Assembly: GCF_002117485.1 (NCBI RefSeq)
Contig: NZ_CP021030.1
Span: 809,001-873,000 of the forward strand
DNA length: 64,000 nucleotides
Direction of reading: 5' to 3'
From: Rhizobium sp. NXC14
GTDB lineage: Bacteria > Pseudomonadota > Alphaproteobacteria > Rhizobiales > Rhizobiaceae
This document shows, piece by piece, positions 17,904-26,891 of the stretch (within the stretch, counting starts at the first letter, position 1; each line of letters starts with the position of its first letter). The translations under genes were made by a program, and so were the position numbers. The notes below the pieces were generated by a model. It searched no databases, was not told where the DNA came from, and worked only from the letters and a program-made list of their open reading frames with translations.

Positions 17904-18211
17904 ATGACAAAGCCGCCTTACAAGCCTTCCCAGCCGCTGCTCGGTGAACCCGAAGCGCCGATCCGCAGCCGGCCTCGTAAGAAGCGTGACGCGGCGCAGC
18001 ATCAACTCACCCTCGACCCGATGCCGGCTCGCATCGATCCATGCCTTGCGCTACTGAAGCCGCGGCCGCCGAAGGGGCGGCAGTGGGCGAGGTGAAATGG
18101 GACGGGTACCGCCTGGCGGTTCACATCGAGCCGAAGGGAATCAGGATCCTGACGAGCGGCGGCCATGACTGGACAGACCGTTTTCCTGCCATTGCCGCCG
18201 CGGCAACGCCT
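17904..18211 (+). pseudogene. LigD-like ATP-dependent DNA ligase, 5' fragment with frameshift
   Basis: ATG 17904 gives MTKPPYKPSQPLLGEPEAP, then LDPMPARIDPCLALLKPRPP. A frame change near 18085 continues with EVKWDGYRLAVHIEPKG and SGGHDWTDRFPAIAAAA. EVKWDGYRL carries the ligase adenylation lysine motif (KxDG), so the source is the ligase domain of a LigD-type NHEJ enzyme. Only about 100 of the usual residues remain, and at about 18212 the sequence passes into an unrelated ATPase relic on the other strand. Non-functional. Confidence 0.75.
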
Positions 18212-18885
18212 TATCGAGAAAAACTAAGGAAGGTCGAGGAAATCTTTTGTTATGTGCCATTTGCCCAAGGGCTTTACCCACGGAAGCCGCGCCGAATGGT
18301 ATGATCTTGGATCTTGAAAGGATGTTTCTGTCCACATTGGCCAAAACTTCGCTTACCATCGTTGCCGCTCGGTTATCCTCAACATAAACATCGCACTCAG
18401 GATGTTGTTCTTCATCCATGCGAGTCATAGCGAACTCAGGACTGCCCCCCGTGACGGCTGTTGTGCCTGCGATACCGTCCATGAGATAGATCCGGGCATC
18501 TGGCGGAAGTTCTGCCAAAATGTAAGGCGAATGTGTGGAAAGAATTATTTGTACCTCGCGTTCTCGCGCTATCTGCCAAGTCGCGCATAAGGCGCCTTTG
18601 CGCACGTGGATGCAAAGAGGTTTCAACTTCATCGATCAGAACCAACCCATATTTCGGATAATCCACTGCCAGAAGTTCAGCTGCAGCGATTTCGCCTGCC
18701 CCTTAGTGAAAACCTGAGTATCTCACAGCTCCATTCTCGAGCACGGGGATAGGCTTGTCCTCACCCGCGTCGGTTACCGAGATCCCCGCTTTCGTATATT
18801 TCTTTCCAACTATTTCAGTTAGGCGCGCCAACCGAGTCTCATCAAATGCTGGGAAAGTCCCCTCTGCTACACCAGCTTTTAATAG
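18212..18885 (-). pseudogene. AAA/OLD-like ATPase fragment, nonsense- and frameshift-mutated
   Basis: Minus-strand reading gives LARLTEIVGKKYTKAGISVTD, VLENGAVRYSGFH, then a TAA where CAA (Gln) is expected, and GAGEIAAAELLAVDYPKYG. Walker B follows as LVLIDEVETSLHPRAQRRL. A frameshift at about 18577 leads to VQIILSTHSPYILAELP, the H-loop of OLD/RecF-type ATPases, and SLVFLD ends at the junction with the ligD fragment. No Walker A or nuclease domain is present. The parent might have been an OLD-family nuclease or a defence ATPase, but the remnant cannot show which. Confidence 0.65.
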
Positions 18886-18924
18886 ACGGGCATAGCCGGT
18901 TCGGGCGCCAACGGGGGGGATGCG

Positions 18925-19092
18925 TCAAGTTGGTTCCTTGTGTTCCGGAATAGGCGCCGGCCGAAAACTCAGGAAAGGAGTTGCACCAAGCGCGTTTGGG
19001 GACAGGAGTATTTCTGAGATTTCGCCAAAGGCGAATACGGCAAAGACGGTAAGCAACAAAGCAACGACGATGAGGATTTCCGTTTTTGTCAT
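18925..19092 (-). CDS. small single-pass membrane protein ORF (55 aa)
   Basis: ATG 19092 to TGA 18925-18927. Residues 5-22 (EILIVVALLLTVFAVFAF) form one hydrophobic helix after a basic start MTKTE, followed by a proline-rich polar tail. The ribosome-binding site is weak. No family is known to me. It lies between the ATPase relic and a second ligD 5' fragment, so it may be an independent small gene or chance. Confidence 0.35.
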   Translation of the reverse strand: MTKTEILIVVALLLTVFAVFAFGEISEILLSPNALGATPFLSFRPAPIPEHKEPT

Positions 19093-19171
19093 TCTTAATC
19101 AAGTAGCCATCTGGTTGCCGGCGACAATTGGACTTAGGTCCGCTAACCCATCCGCTGCCATGCACGATCAT

Positions 19172-19237
19172 TCTGCGGATTGGCGTTTCGGTTTCACCGA
19201 GCAGCGGCTTCGATGGCTTGCGAGGCGGCTTTGTCAT
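19172..19237 (-). pseudogene. second ligD-like 5' fragment, inverted relative to the first
   Basis: The minus strand from ATG 19237 reads MTKPPRKPSKPLLGETETPI, almost the same first 22 codons as the fragment at 17904. The similarity continues upstream to about 19291. After codon 22 it diverges to unrelated sequence. The two copies therefore form an inverted repeat around 17850-19291. Confidence 0.7.
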
Positions 19238-19300
19238 GCCCGCAGTTCAGCAGCAACACCTTAAAAAAGCAATTTTCCTAGAGTGATTATTAACTACGTC

Positions 19301-19654
19301 CTACGCAAATATAATAAGACCGGCGGCTAGCGCATCCCAGCCAGTCCATCCGAGCGGGCGATTGAGTTGCCTGGTAATTTGCAATTGCAGCGCGTTCTCA
19401 AACCAACTAGAAAGTTGATGAAGTATAGTGTTGATTCGCAGGGGAAGTTTTTGAAGCAGAGGGCCGTGATATTCTGTTCTGATGTTAATACGATGCGCGA
19501 ACCTCTGGTCCCGCCGCAGGGCTTGCTGCTTCTGGGAAATTGCCGCAAACGAACTCGGCTCAACATTGACTTGCGAATTTCCGATGACGGCGAATGCCAA
19601 CGTGGATTGCGTGCGGACATGCAGGCGGCTGACTGCCTTCCACGTCCTCGTCAA
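19301..19654 (-). CDS. hypothetical protein (117 aa)
   Basis: Open frame from ATG 19654 with a mixed, protein-like composition. It has a charged middle (QKQQALRRDQRFAHRINIRT) and a C-terminal hydrophobic end (WDALAAGLIIFA). No family recognised. A second frame in the same stretch is almost as long, so coding is uncertain. It precedes the transferase-like gene at 19795 on the other strand. Confidence 0.3.
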   Translation of the reverse strand: MTRTWKAVSRLHVRTQSTLAFAVIGNSQVNVEPSSFAAISQKQQALRRDQRFAHRINIRTEYHGPLLQKLPLRINTILHQLSSWFENALQLQITRQLNRPLGWTGWDALAAGLIIFA

Positions 19655-19794
19655 GGTTCGAAGTGCGAAGTGAGTGGCAGGTTCCCCGCTTTCGAATAAG
19701 AAGGTTGGACGACCTCGCGAATACTGGGTTGGGCAGCGGCCGATCGCGCAGAGCGCATACTTGAAAAGTGTATCTAGAGCTGCGGTGAAGGCGA

Positions 19795-20622
19795 ATGAAG
19801 GTTTTCAATGTCTTGCCTCCGGACGCCTGGAAGACGTTGCTGTCGCGCTATTCCCATATTGTGCTGGTGGCAAACAGCGAAGCTGTCGATTTCCAGCGGC
19901 TGCGGAGCGAATTGCCGCACACGGCCCTCTACGTCTTCTTCAACAAGGTCTATAAGGTGCTCGACGAGCCCTTCTCCGGCCATTCGGTGTTGGTGGCCCG
20001 CAGCGGCGTGATGGGTGCCAATATCGTTCATCGGCGCGAGGTTGCGGATGTCTTGCGCTTCTTTGGCGGCGACGATTTCCTCGGCGTCGTCAATATCCGG
20101 ATCTCCGTCGAGGAAAATTTCAGCGAGGAGAGCCACTTCGAAGGCGCTAAGGCCCGTCACCTCGATCTGACGCAAATGCTCGCCGATCTCTATCCGATCG
20201 GCAAGATCGCGACGAGCGGCTTTGCGGTAGCGTTGTGGCTCGCCGATCTGCAGTTGCCGGGCAAGATCCTGCTTGCCGGCTTTTCGGCGAAGCGGAGCGA
20301 GAAGTGGAAGGTGTTCGACGTTCACGATTGGACATTCGAGCAGATTTTCCTGCGTCTCTTTGCGCGAATGGGTTCGATCTCGATGATGGGCGGCGTCGAT
20401 GCCAGCCCCTATTCGGCGCTTGCCAAACGGTTTCCCGAGGTGCCGCCGATCGAGATCGCGATGGCCGCGGCTGAAGTCTTGTCGGAGCGGCTCGACAATA
20501 CGAACAGCCAGATCGACAGGCTGATGTCCGTCACTAAATTCATCCGCGCCGTCGATAATTTCTTTCGGCGGTTCAAACCGAAAACCCGCAAGCAGCGCTT
20601 TCTCGAAAAGTCGAAGGAATGA
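19795..20622 (+). CDS. conserved glycan-associated protein, possible sialyltransferase-fold transferase
   Basis: 275 aa from ATG 19795 with GAAGG just upstream. The first strand HIVLVANSEAVDF is followed by ALYVFFNKVYKVL, SVLVARSGVMGANIVHRREV and HLDLTQMLADLYPIGKIATS. Then come a GFAVALWLADL helix and ILLAGFSAKRSEKW ... VFDVHDWTFEQIFLRLF. The order of an early N-S/P loop, a conserved TSG before a helix and a late HDW(T)FEQ resembles family 29-type transferases, but I infer this from layout only. The C-terminus is basic (RRFKPKTRKQRF), suggesting membrane-surface binding. It is followed by a GT8-type gene 84 bases on, so the two probably act on the same LPS or glycan. Confidence 0.5.
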   Translation: MKVFNVLPPDAWKTLLSRYSHIVLVANSEAVDFQRLRSELPHTALYVFFNKVYKVLDEPFSGHSVLVARSGVMGANIVHRREVADVLRFFGGDDFLGVVNIRISVEENFSEESHFEGAKARHLDLTQMLADLYPIGKIATSGFAVALWLADLQLPGKILLAGFSAKRSEKWKVFDVHDWTFEQIFLRLFARMGSISMMGGVDASPYSALAKRFPEVPPIEIAMAAAEVLSERLDNTNSQIDRLMSVTKFIRAVDNFFRRFKPKTRKQRFLEKSKE

Positions 20623-20706
20623 CTGTCGCAAGCCTCGCTGACGGAGTGGCTGCCGAGAAAGCCGCTTCTAAGTTCAATTCACTGTTTACAATGCTCGAGG
20701 TGGAAA

Positions 20707-21396
20707 ATGAAACAACAGAACGTCCGAATATTTGTGGGATTCGATCCCAAGGAAGTGGTCGCCTACCACGTTCTCGTGCAGAGCATCATCGAGAAGTCGT
20801 CGATCCCGGTCGAGTTCTCGCCCATTGCGCTCTCCAATCTTGGCAGGATTTTCACCCGCCAGCGCAACGCGCTGCAATCCACGGAGTTCTCCTTCTCGCG
20901 TTTCCTGACGCCATATCTCAGTGGTTATGAGGGCTGGAGCATCTTCATGGATTGCGACATGCTGATGCGTGCCGATATTGCTGAGCTTTGGGCATTGCGC
21001 GACGAGCGTTACGCCGTCATGTGCGTCAAACACGATTACCGGCCGAAGATCGACACCAAGTTCCTCGGCCAGACGCAGACCAAGTACGAAAAGAAGAACT
21101 GGTCGAGCCTCATCCTCTTCAACAATGACGAATGCCGCGCGCTGACGCCGGAATACGTCAATACCGCGACCGGGCTGCAACTGCATCAGTTCAAATGGCT
21201 GGAGAATGAAGACCTCATCGGCGAATTACCGGTGACGTGGAATTACCTCGTCAATGAATACGACTACCGCGAAGATGCCAAGAACGTCCATTTTACCGAT
21301 GGCGGGCCGTATTTCGAGGAATACAAGAACGACGATTACGCTGAAGAGTGGTTCGCCGCTCGGGAACGTATGCTATTTGTACAGCAGCGCTCGTAG
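20707..21396 (+). CDS. glycosyltransferase, GT8-like nucleotide-sugar transferase
   Basis: 229 aa. VRIFVGFDPKEVVAYHVL at the start is the nucleotide-binding strand. WSIFMDCDMLMRADI at about 78-92 holds the DxD metal-binding motif, and NWSSLILFNN and TWNYLVNEYDY are typical of the small GT-A glycosyltransferase group near GT8 found in rhizobial LPS loci. The closing HFTDGGPYFEEY matches the His/Gly-containing sugar-phosphate motif. No signal peptide or membrane helix, so it is cytoplasmic or peripheral. Donor and acceptor are unknown. Its neighbours suggest LPS core or O-antigen assembly. Confidence 0.8.
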   Translation: MKQQNVRIFVGFDPKEVVAYHVLVQSIIEKSSIPVEFSPIALSNLGRIFTRQRNALQSTEFSFSRFLTPYLSGYEGWSIFMDCDMLMRADIAELWALRDERYAVMCVKHDYRPKIDTKFLGQTQTKYEKKNWSSLILFNNDECRALTPEYVNTATGLQLHQFKWLENEDLIGELPVTWNYLVNEYDYREDAKNVHFTDGGPYFEEYKNDDYAEEWFAARERMLFVQQRS

Positions 21397-21486
21397 GGAC
21401 GCCTGAAAGGCCGCCAAACCGCTGTTATACTAACCGGAGAGAATTCTCCGGGTAATATCGCTAGCGGCGGTCGGACAATCTCTGCA

Positions 21487-22227
21487 TCAACCAAGCTTTA
21501 CCGGGCGATTGCCCTGCCAGAGCGGCAAGCCGGCATTCTCGGCGACGTGAGGATCGGCGGTGTAGATGGGGTAACCGAGCCGGACAAGCCTCGCCAACAT
21601 TTCGGTGTCCATTCGGACATGTTTACGCTCTAGGTTGGCGCTATTGTAGACATGTCCGGTGGAGTTCGGATTTATCCCTGAAAGTATCACCGCCGCCGCG
21701 CCGTTGTAGAGCGCAAAAAGCACTGCGATGACGCCGTTTGAACACTTGGTATCGGCGTCGAGCTCAAGATTTAGTTGCCCGCTGACCTGGTGCAATAGAG
21801 CGATCCGCTGATAACGATCGATGATGTGGGCCTCTGTGCAGCGGTAGCCGAATTCTTCGAGACCTGCTTGCAATCGCTCGCGGCCATGCCGCCAGGCCAG
21901 CACATAAAGGGAGCCGGTGCGCTTCCCGCCGAGAACGCGTCTTGTTTCTACGGCACTTTTATTGGTGCCTTCGATTTCGTTATACCCCATCAACGTAATG
22001 TCCGGCGCATCGATGCCCCAGGATTGAAGCGCGAGTTGTGAGGCGTTGACCGAGATGATGCGATAAGTTGAGTCGAGACCTAGCGGTTTGTGAGATGTCG
22101 GCGCCGACCCCAGAACCACGACCGGTCCAGCAAAAGGCGCTGTGGTGGTCGGCGGCGTGGGGTTCCGCAACAGATATTTGATCCGGCGTGAGATGAATTT
22201 TTTCGCCGCCGCAAATGTCATCAACAT
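21487..22227 (-). CDS. conserved glycosyltransferase-like protein of unknown function (paralogue of 9606-10415)
   Basis: 246 aa. A basic amphipathic N-terminus (AAKKFISRRIKYLLRN) is followed by VVVLGSAPTSHKPLG, STYRIISVNASQLAL, WGIDAPDITLMGYNEIEG, RRVLGGKRTGSLYVLAWRHG, then CSNGVIAVLFALYNGAAAV and ILSGINPNSTGHVYNSANLE, ending GLPLWQGNRP. All these blocks recur in the 9606 protein, which is outside the island, so the pair are true paralogues. The fold looks like DUF115/sialyltransferase-type enzymes (inference). It is convergent with the GT8 gene. Confidence 0.65.
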   Translation of the reverse strand: MLMTFAAAKKFISRRIKYLLRNPTPPTTTAPFAGPVVVLGSAPTSHKPLGLDSTYRIISVNASQLALQSWGIDAPDITLMGYNEIEGTNKSAVETRRVLGGKRTGSLYVLAWRHGRERLQAGLEEFGYRCTEAHIIDRYQRIALLHQVSGQLNLELDADTKCSNGVIAVLFALYNGAAAVILSGINPNSTGHVYNSANLERKHVRMDTEMLARLVRLGYPIYTADPHVAENAGLPLWQGNRPVKLG

Positions 22228-22726
22228 CGGGCAATACCACTTTAGAGATCAGGGCGATGTAACATAACGCCATGTAGGGACGCAAGGCGATCGCCTGCGC
22301 ACAAGATCGGACACAGAAGGGGGGCCGTCCGTGACCGGCCCTTACAGGCGAAAGGCGCATATTACAGGCAACGCTCTGCAAGGTGCGCTGCCCAGAGTCT
22401 TTCAAAGCGCTCGGCTTCCGGCATCCATGCGGCGGCGTGGAAGGCGTAGACACGCCCCCGTCCGCCGTGGTCACGGCCTGCTTTCCACGGCGGAAGGAGT
22501 GGTTATTCAATGGTTCACGCCCAAGGTCGGGGCGAAGAGCACGACAGGGTAATCCACGTCCGCGCTGCTGTGGCGTCCTAATTGCAGGTCGGTCGGAATG
22601 TTGGCATCGCTTCCCGCGAAATCTTGTTTAGCTCGCAAAATTGGCCTATCCGCGGGCAACATTATCAAAACGGGATTTGCTGTCATTGGCGTTGCCGTCA
22701 GAATATTCATGGAGGGTGATGAGTTC
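22228..22726. other. intergenic region without a firm gene
   Basis: About 500 bases. A minus-strand frame at 22507-22728 ends with protein-like text (SANIPTDLQLGR-like: DANIPTDLQLGRHSSADVDY), possibly a relic, but I cannot name it. The ribosome-binding site of the next gene (GGAGG at 22711-22715) is at its right edge. Confidence 0.35.
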
Positions 22727-23882
22727 ATGGACGCTTACGCGAACATCCTGCCTGGCGATCCGGCCCCCTGGTTTCACCAGCGATCAATGGCCACGCCCCG
22801 TTATGCGTTCGACACCGCTGCGGGGACGATACCTCGTCCTTTGCCTCTTCGGATCGGCCTCGCATGCAGGGAGCAAAGCCGCAATAGCGGCAGCATTTCG
22901 AAGATCGGACGTGTTTGATGATGTAAAGGCATCGTTTTTCGGTGTCACGATCGATTCGACCGATGAAACTGAGCAACGCGTTGGCGACCGGTATCCGGGC
23001 TACCGATTCTTCCTGGACTTCGACGGCACAATCAGCCGCCTCTATGGCGCGATTCCGATCGACGCCAAGCCCGGAGACCGCGGGGTGCCGGTACGCCAGA
23101 TCTGGATAGTGATCGATCCGTCCATGCGTGTCCTGAAGGTGCTTCCGTTTGCGGAGGACGGAAGCGATATCGAGGCAGTATTGTCCCTTGTGTCTGCTTT
23201 GCCTCCGATCAACCGGATTTCCGGTATCGAACTCCACGCCCCCATCATCATGCTTCCAAACGTATTTGAACCCGAACTTTGCACGAGACTGATAGGTCTC
23301 TACGAGCGGAACGGCGGAGAGGAATCAGGTTTTATGCGCGAGGTGGACGGCAAAACCGTCGAGGTCAAAGATCACGGCTACAAACGCCGTAAGGACTACG
23401 ACATCCAGGAAAGGGACATCATCGCCGAAACGCAGGGCAGGTTCATCCGTAGAATCGTGCCGGAAATCCAGAAGGTCCATCAGTTCACGGTCACCCGGAT
23501 GGAGCGATATATTGTCGCCTGCTATGCGGCCGAGGACAAAGCGCATTTCCGCCCCCATCGGGATAACACGACTAAAGGGACTGCACACCGCCGGTTTGCC
23601 GTCTCAGTGAACCTGAACGATGATTTCGATGGCGGAGAAGTAAGTTTTCCCGAGTACGGCAGTAGGAGCTTCAAGGCCCCGGCCGGAGGGGCAGTGATCT
23701 TCTCGTGCTCTTTGCTTCATGCCGTTTCAATGGTCACGCTAGGACGCCGCTATGCGTTCCTACCGTTTCTGTACGATGATGCGGCCGCAAAGATACGTGA
23801 GGCCAACAACGCCTTCCTTGCTGAAGGCGTTGGTAGCTATACGGCGGATAATCAGACACCTGCGCTTCCCAGATCGAAGTGA
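22727..23882 (+). pseudogene. redoxin-like / 2-oxoglutarate Fe(II) oxygenase fusion with an N-terminal frameshift
   Basis: ATG 22727 (GGAGG 11 bases upstream) starts MDAYANILPGDPAPWFHQRS, the opening of an AhpC/TSA-like domain. At about 22823 one extra A shifts the frame. The other frame continues RYLVLCLFGSASHAGS, FFGVTIDSTD, YRFFLDFDGTISRLYG and WIVIDPSMRVLKVLPF, completing the redoxin fold to about residue 190. The usual peroxidatic Cys position reads ASHAG, so peroxidase activity is doubtful. The C-terminal half is a prolyl-4-hydroxylase-type dioxygenase: FRPHRDNT (HxD), GGEVSFPEYG, then LLHAVSMVTLGRRYAF with the distal His and Arg. The oxygenase part alone could still be made from an internal start. 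Substrate unknown. Confidence 0.65.
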
Positions 23883-24078
23883 TGCTCGCCCGAGACTTCG
23901 CGTCGGTGTCGTAGCGATCGACGCGGCGCAGTTCAAGCGGGCAGCGTCGGGGCAGCTGAACGGCGAAGCACCGGTGCGAAAATTCTTAGTTGATGGCGAT
24001 GGCAGCGAACTCTTCCACCCCGGCACCCGGGCGGCGACCGGTAGATGACGGCACCTTGCTGACCTGACTTGGAGATCG

Positions 24079-25572
24079 ATGTTGGAGCGGATTACCAAAA
24101 GTCTTACGAGCGCAAGCATTTTTCTGGCGGGATATTTCCTGCTGAATATCGTGCTTCGCATCGCCCTGCCCCATACGCTCGATCTCGACGAGGCGGAGCA
24201 ATCCTTCTATTCACAATATCTGCTTGCCGGCTACGGCCCGCAGCCGCCCTTCTACAACTGGCTGCAATATGCCATCGTTTCGGTGACCGGCATATCGATG
24301 TGGGCGCTTTCGGTACCCAAGAACATCATTCTCTTCGGCTGCTATCTTTTCTATGGACTGGCTGCCCGCGAGGTGCTGAAGAACCGTCTGCTCGCACCCG
24401 TCGCTATGCTGAGCCTGATTACCCTGCCACAGGTCGGCCTGATGGCGCAGCGCGAACTGACCCATACTGTCGCGCTGCTGTTTGCGACCTCGCTCTTTCT
24501 CTTCGGTTTTTTCCGCACGCTGCGCCAGCCGACGATCGCAAGCTATCTCGTCATCGGCATCGCCACCGGCATCGGCCTTATTTCCAAATATAACTTCGCG
24601 ATCCTGCCGTTTGCCGCCTTCATCGCCGTGTTGCCGGACAGGAAGTGGCGCAGCCGTCTGTTGGACTGGCGTCTGCTGCCGGCGATCGCAATCGCCATCC
24701 TGATCATTCTGCCGCACGCGCTCTGGCTGCCCGATAACTTCGCCCGCGCTTCGCTGCCGACCCTGAAGCGGATGACCGCCGAGCATGAGGCAGCCGCCGG
24801 CTTCCCCCGCATCGGACAGGGGCTGTTGTCCCTCGTCATCGCCGTCCTCGGCTTCGTCGCACTGCCCATCGTTCTCTTCGCAGCAGCCTTCCGACGGGAT
24901 TTCTTCCGTGCGCTTTCCGCGTCCAGTCCGATGATACGGGTCATCGAGCGAATGATGATCGTGAGCCTGCTCGCCTTCGTCGGTGTCGTCATCGTCGCCG
25001 GCGCGAGTGATATCCACGAGCGCTGGCTCGACCCGTGCCTGCTCGTCATGCTGATCTATCTGTTCCTGAAGCTCGAAACCGCCGGCGTCGATCTTTCCGC
25101 CGGCCTTGCGCGCTTCCGGCCCGTGATACCGGTCTTCATGACCGTCATCCTGGCGATCCTTCTGCTCAGGATCGTCGGCATGCAATATACCGGCGTTTAC
25201 ACGAGAACGAACGTGCCCTTCGCGAATTTCGTTGACGAGCTGACCGCGACCCGCAAGCCGGTTCTCATCGTAGCGGAAACCAAGTTCGTGGCCGGCAACA
25301 TGAAGCTGGAATTCCCTGACGTTCCCGTCGTGATCCCCTTCTTTCCAGGTTCCGGGGTTCCCGAATATGTGACTGCCAAGGGGCCGGTGCTCGTAATCTG
25401 GCGCGGCGAGACCGCCGATGACCCAACAATTTCCCCGAATTTCGCGAACGGTCTCGTGAGATCGGGCATTCACCTGCAGGAGTTGAACACGCTGACCTTG
25501 CCCTATCTCTTTAGTGGCGGCAAACGCAGCTTCTCCATTGGTTACTCCTGGGTCGAAGGCGGCGCGAAATAG
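24079..25572 (+). CDS. integral membrane glycosyltransferase, GT39/GT83 (ArnT/Rgt-like)
   Basis: 497 aa, TTGGAG upstream of the ATG. About ten membrane helices begin at residues 10-32. The first periplasmic loop has [20 protein letters not shown], whose acidic pair is the catalytic signature of ArnT/PMT-type enzymes, followed by [26 protein letters not shown] and [10 protein letters not shown] are also family-typical. The C-terminal soluble part has about 110 residues. Such enzymes use polyprenyl-phosphate sugars at the periplasmic face. In rhizobia the Rgt members add galacturonic acid to lipid A or core, so this is a candidate, but the exact member cannot be read from sequence alone. It lies inside the putative tRNA-Gln island with other glycan genes. 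Confidence 0.8.
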   Translation: MLERITKSLTSASIFLAGYFLLNIVLRIALPHTLDLDEAEQSFYSQYLLAGYGPQPPFYNWLQYAIVSVTGISMWALSVPKNIILFGCYLFYGLAAREVLKNRLLAPVAMLSLITLPQVGLMAQRELTHTVALLFATSLFLFGFFRTLRQPTIASYLVIGIATGIGLISKYNFAILPFAAFIAVLPDRKWRSRLLDWRLLPAIAIAILIILPHALWLPDNFARASLPTLKRMTAEHEAAAGFPRIGQGLLSLVIAVLGFVALPIVLFAAAFRRDFFRALSASSPMIRVIERMMIVSLLAFVGVVIVAGASDIHERWLDPCLLVMLIYLFLKLETAGVDLSAGLARFRPVIPVFMTVILAILLLRIVGMQYTGVYTRTNVPFANFVDELTATRKPVLIVAETKFVAGNMKLEFPDVPVVIPFFPGSGVPEYVTAKGPVLVIWRGETADDPTISPNFANGLVRSGIHLQELNTLTLPYLFSGGKRSFSIGYSWVEGGAK

Positions 25573-25759
25573 CGTTACGGCAGGTCAGCCGATTGAGGGG
25601 AAAGCCTACGGAGACAACGTCTGCATTCATCCCGCGTAAGAATATCTAGTGTCTTTAACTTTTGGAGCCGCGATCCTGCGGTCCTTGATACCCCTTTTGT
25701 AGAGATGTTCCGCCGGCGCCAACGCGAGTACGATCTTCGCGCATGGCGGAGATGGGGCA

Positions 25760-26077
25760 TTGCGTCAGGGTTATCGCGTTTCGCAGAAGAAATCGGTGCT
25801 GCTCACGGCGCCGGGTTTGGTCATCGGCGCGGTTGCGTTTGGTGCGGCCGGAGGCTGGACCGCTAGCGACATGCTGGCCTCATGGAACGCTTCTGGCGGC
25901 TCCGGTCTATCGTGCAGGATCAAGGGCAACGTCTCCATCGAGACGGGCGAGCGCATCTTCCACGTGCCGGGGCAGAAATACTACGCACAGACGAAGATCA
26001 GCCCCCAGTATGGCGAACGGTGGTTCTGCTCAGAATTCCAAGCTTGGGCGGCCGGCTGGCGGAAATCGAAATCGTGA
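25760..26077 (+). CDS. small membrane-anchored protein with a C-terminal nuclease-associated Cys domain
   Basis: 105 aa from a TTG at 25760; the true start is uncertain. Residues 13-32 are hydrophobic. The C-terminal part CRIKGNVS, GERIFHVPGQKYYAQTKI and GERWFCSEFQAWAAGWRKS is the short domain often found at the C-terminus of rhizobial thermonuclease-like proteins, with two cysteines. The nuclease domain is missing, so this may be a fragment or a stand-alone version. No RBS is obvious and no partner gene is adjacent. Confidence 0.5.
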   Translation: MRQGYRVSQKKSVLLTAPGLVIGAVAFGAAGGWTASDMLASWNASGGSGLSCRIKGNVSIETGERIFHVPGQKYYAQTKISPQYGERWFCSEFQAWAAGWRKSKS

Positions 26078-26261
26078 TGTTTCGGCTTAGGGCGACGGCA
26101 GCAAAGAGAAGGCTCCACGCGCGCGATCATTGGTGTGTAGCATGTCCCGCCGGCCGATAGCTATGAAGCGCGCTGGCGGCCCCGTGGGAGGCAAGGCGGA
26201 GCATCAGCGCCCGGTGGACAGGTTCCAATATTCACAGAGCAGATCGAGGCATTCGCGGAGA

Positions 26262-26534
26262 TCACGGGCGGCTTTCACTGGCCGGATCCCACCTAAATCC
26301 GTTCCATGTATATTCTGCCATCAGCAGAAAAAATAAAAACCTGTAGAACGCATACTTCTCGCTCTCAGTCTCTTTGCTGCGAAATAAGCCGTACCTGACG
26401 GACAAGCCGAGGACGCAAAGGATGCCCCAGCCGATAAACAAAATCAGCACACTCCCTGAGATACAAGAGCCTACAGCGATAAATGCGACCAAGATCGCCC
26501 GGTATATCGTCAGCTGTTTTTCGGGGATCTTCAT
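26262..26534 (-). CDS. small integral membrane protein (90 aa), unknown
   Basis: ATG 26534 with a GGTGA stretch about 10 bases upstream. Two helices are visible, at about 12-45 (AILVAFIAVGSCISGSVLI with LFIGWGILCVLGL) and 65-75 (FYRFLFFLLMAEY), joined by a charged loop RSKETESEKYA. It is AT-richer than the flanking backbone and lies just inside the tRNA end of the island. I know no family. Confidence 0.45.
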   Translation of the reverse strand: MKIPEKQLTIYRAILVAFIAVGSCISGSVLILFIGWGILCVLGLSVRYGLFRSKETESEKYAFYRFLFFLLMAEYTWNGFRWDPASESRP

Positions 26535-26891
26535 TGAAATTATTTCACCTAAAACTTCCTTGAAAGCTAGCAGACAGATAGCAGGTCAGCTCCCTATAGA
26601 ACAGACTCAATTTGCGAATGGATAAGCAAGCTGAAGCCGCAAGGATCGATGCGGATCGGAGGACGGAGTTCATTTCGATGACACGGGCATGGGGGAAGGA
26701 TCGCACAACTCCGAAGGTTAAAAAGGGACGTACGGCGGGGGTTGGGGCAAGCCGGCATGTCGCATGGAGCTACCGTCAGCAAATGACAACCGTTGTAAAC
26801 ATTGAGAAATCTGTCGCAGCCGATGCATCATGAAAACGGCAGCAAGAAGCAGAGGGGAAAGCCGTAAGTCTTTGTTCTGCTGGGAAAAATT

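Noticed and set aside
18842..19237. 131-codon minus-strand frame as one protein
   Set aside because: Only its first about 22 codons match ligD. The rest is out of frame with the small membrane ORF and shows no protein-like pattern.
24211..25473. 420-codon minus-strand open frame
   Set aside because: It is antisense to the GT39/83-type gene. Its Asp/Glu/His-rich text is a complement artefact of hydrophobic codons.
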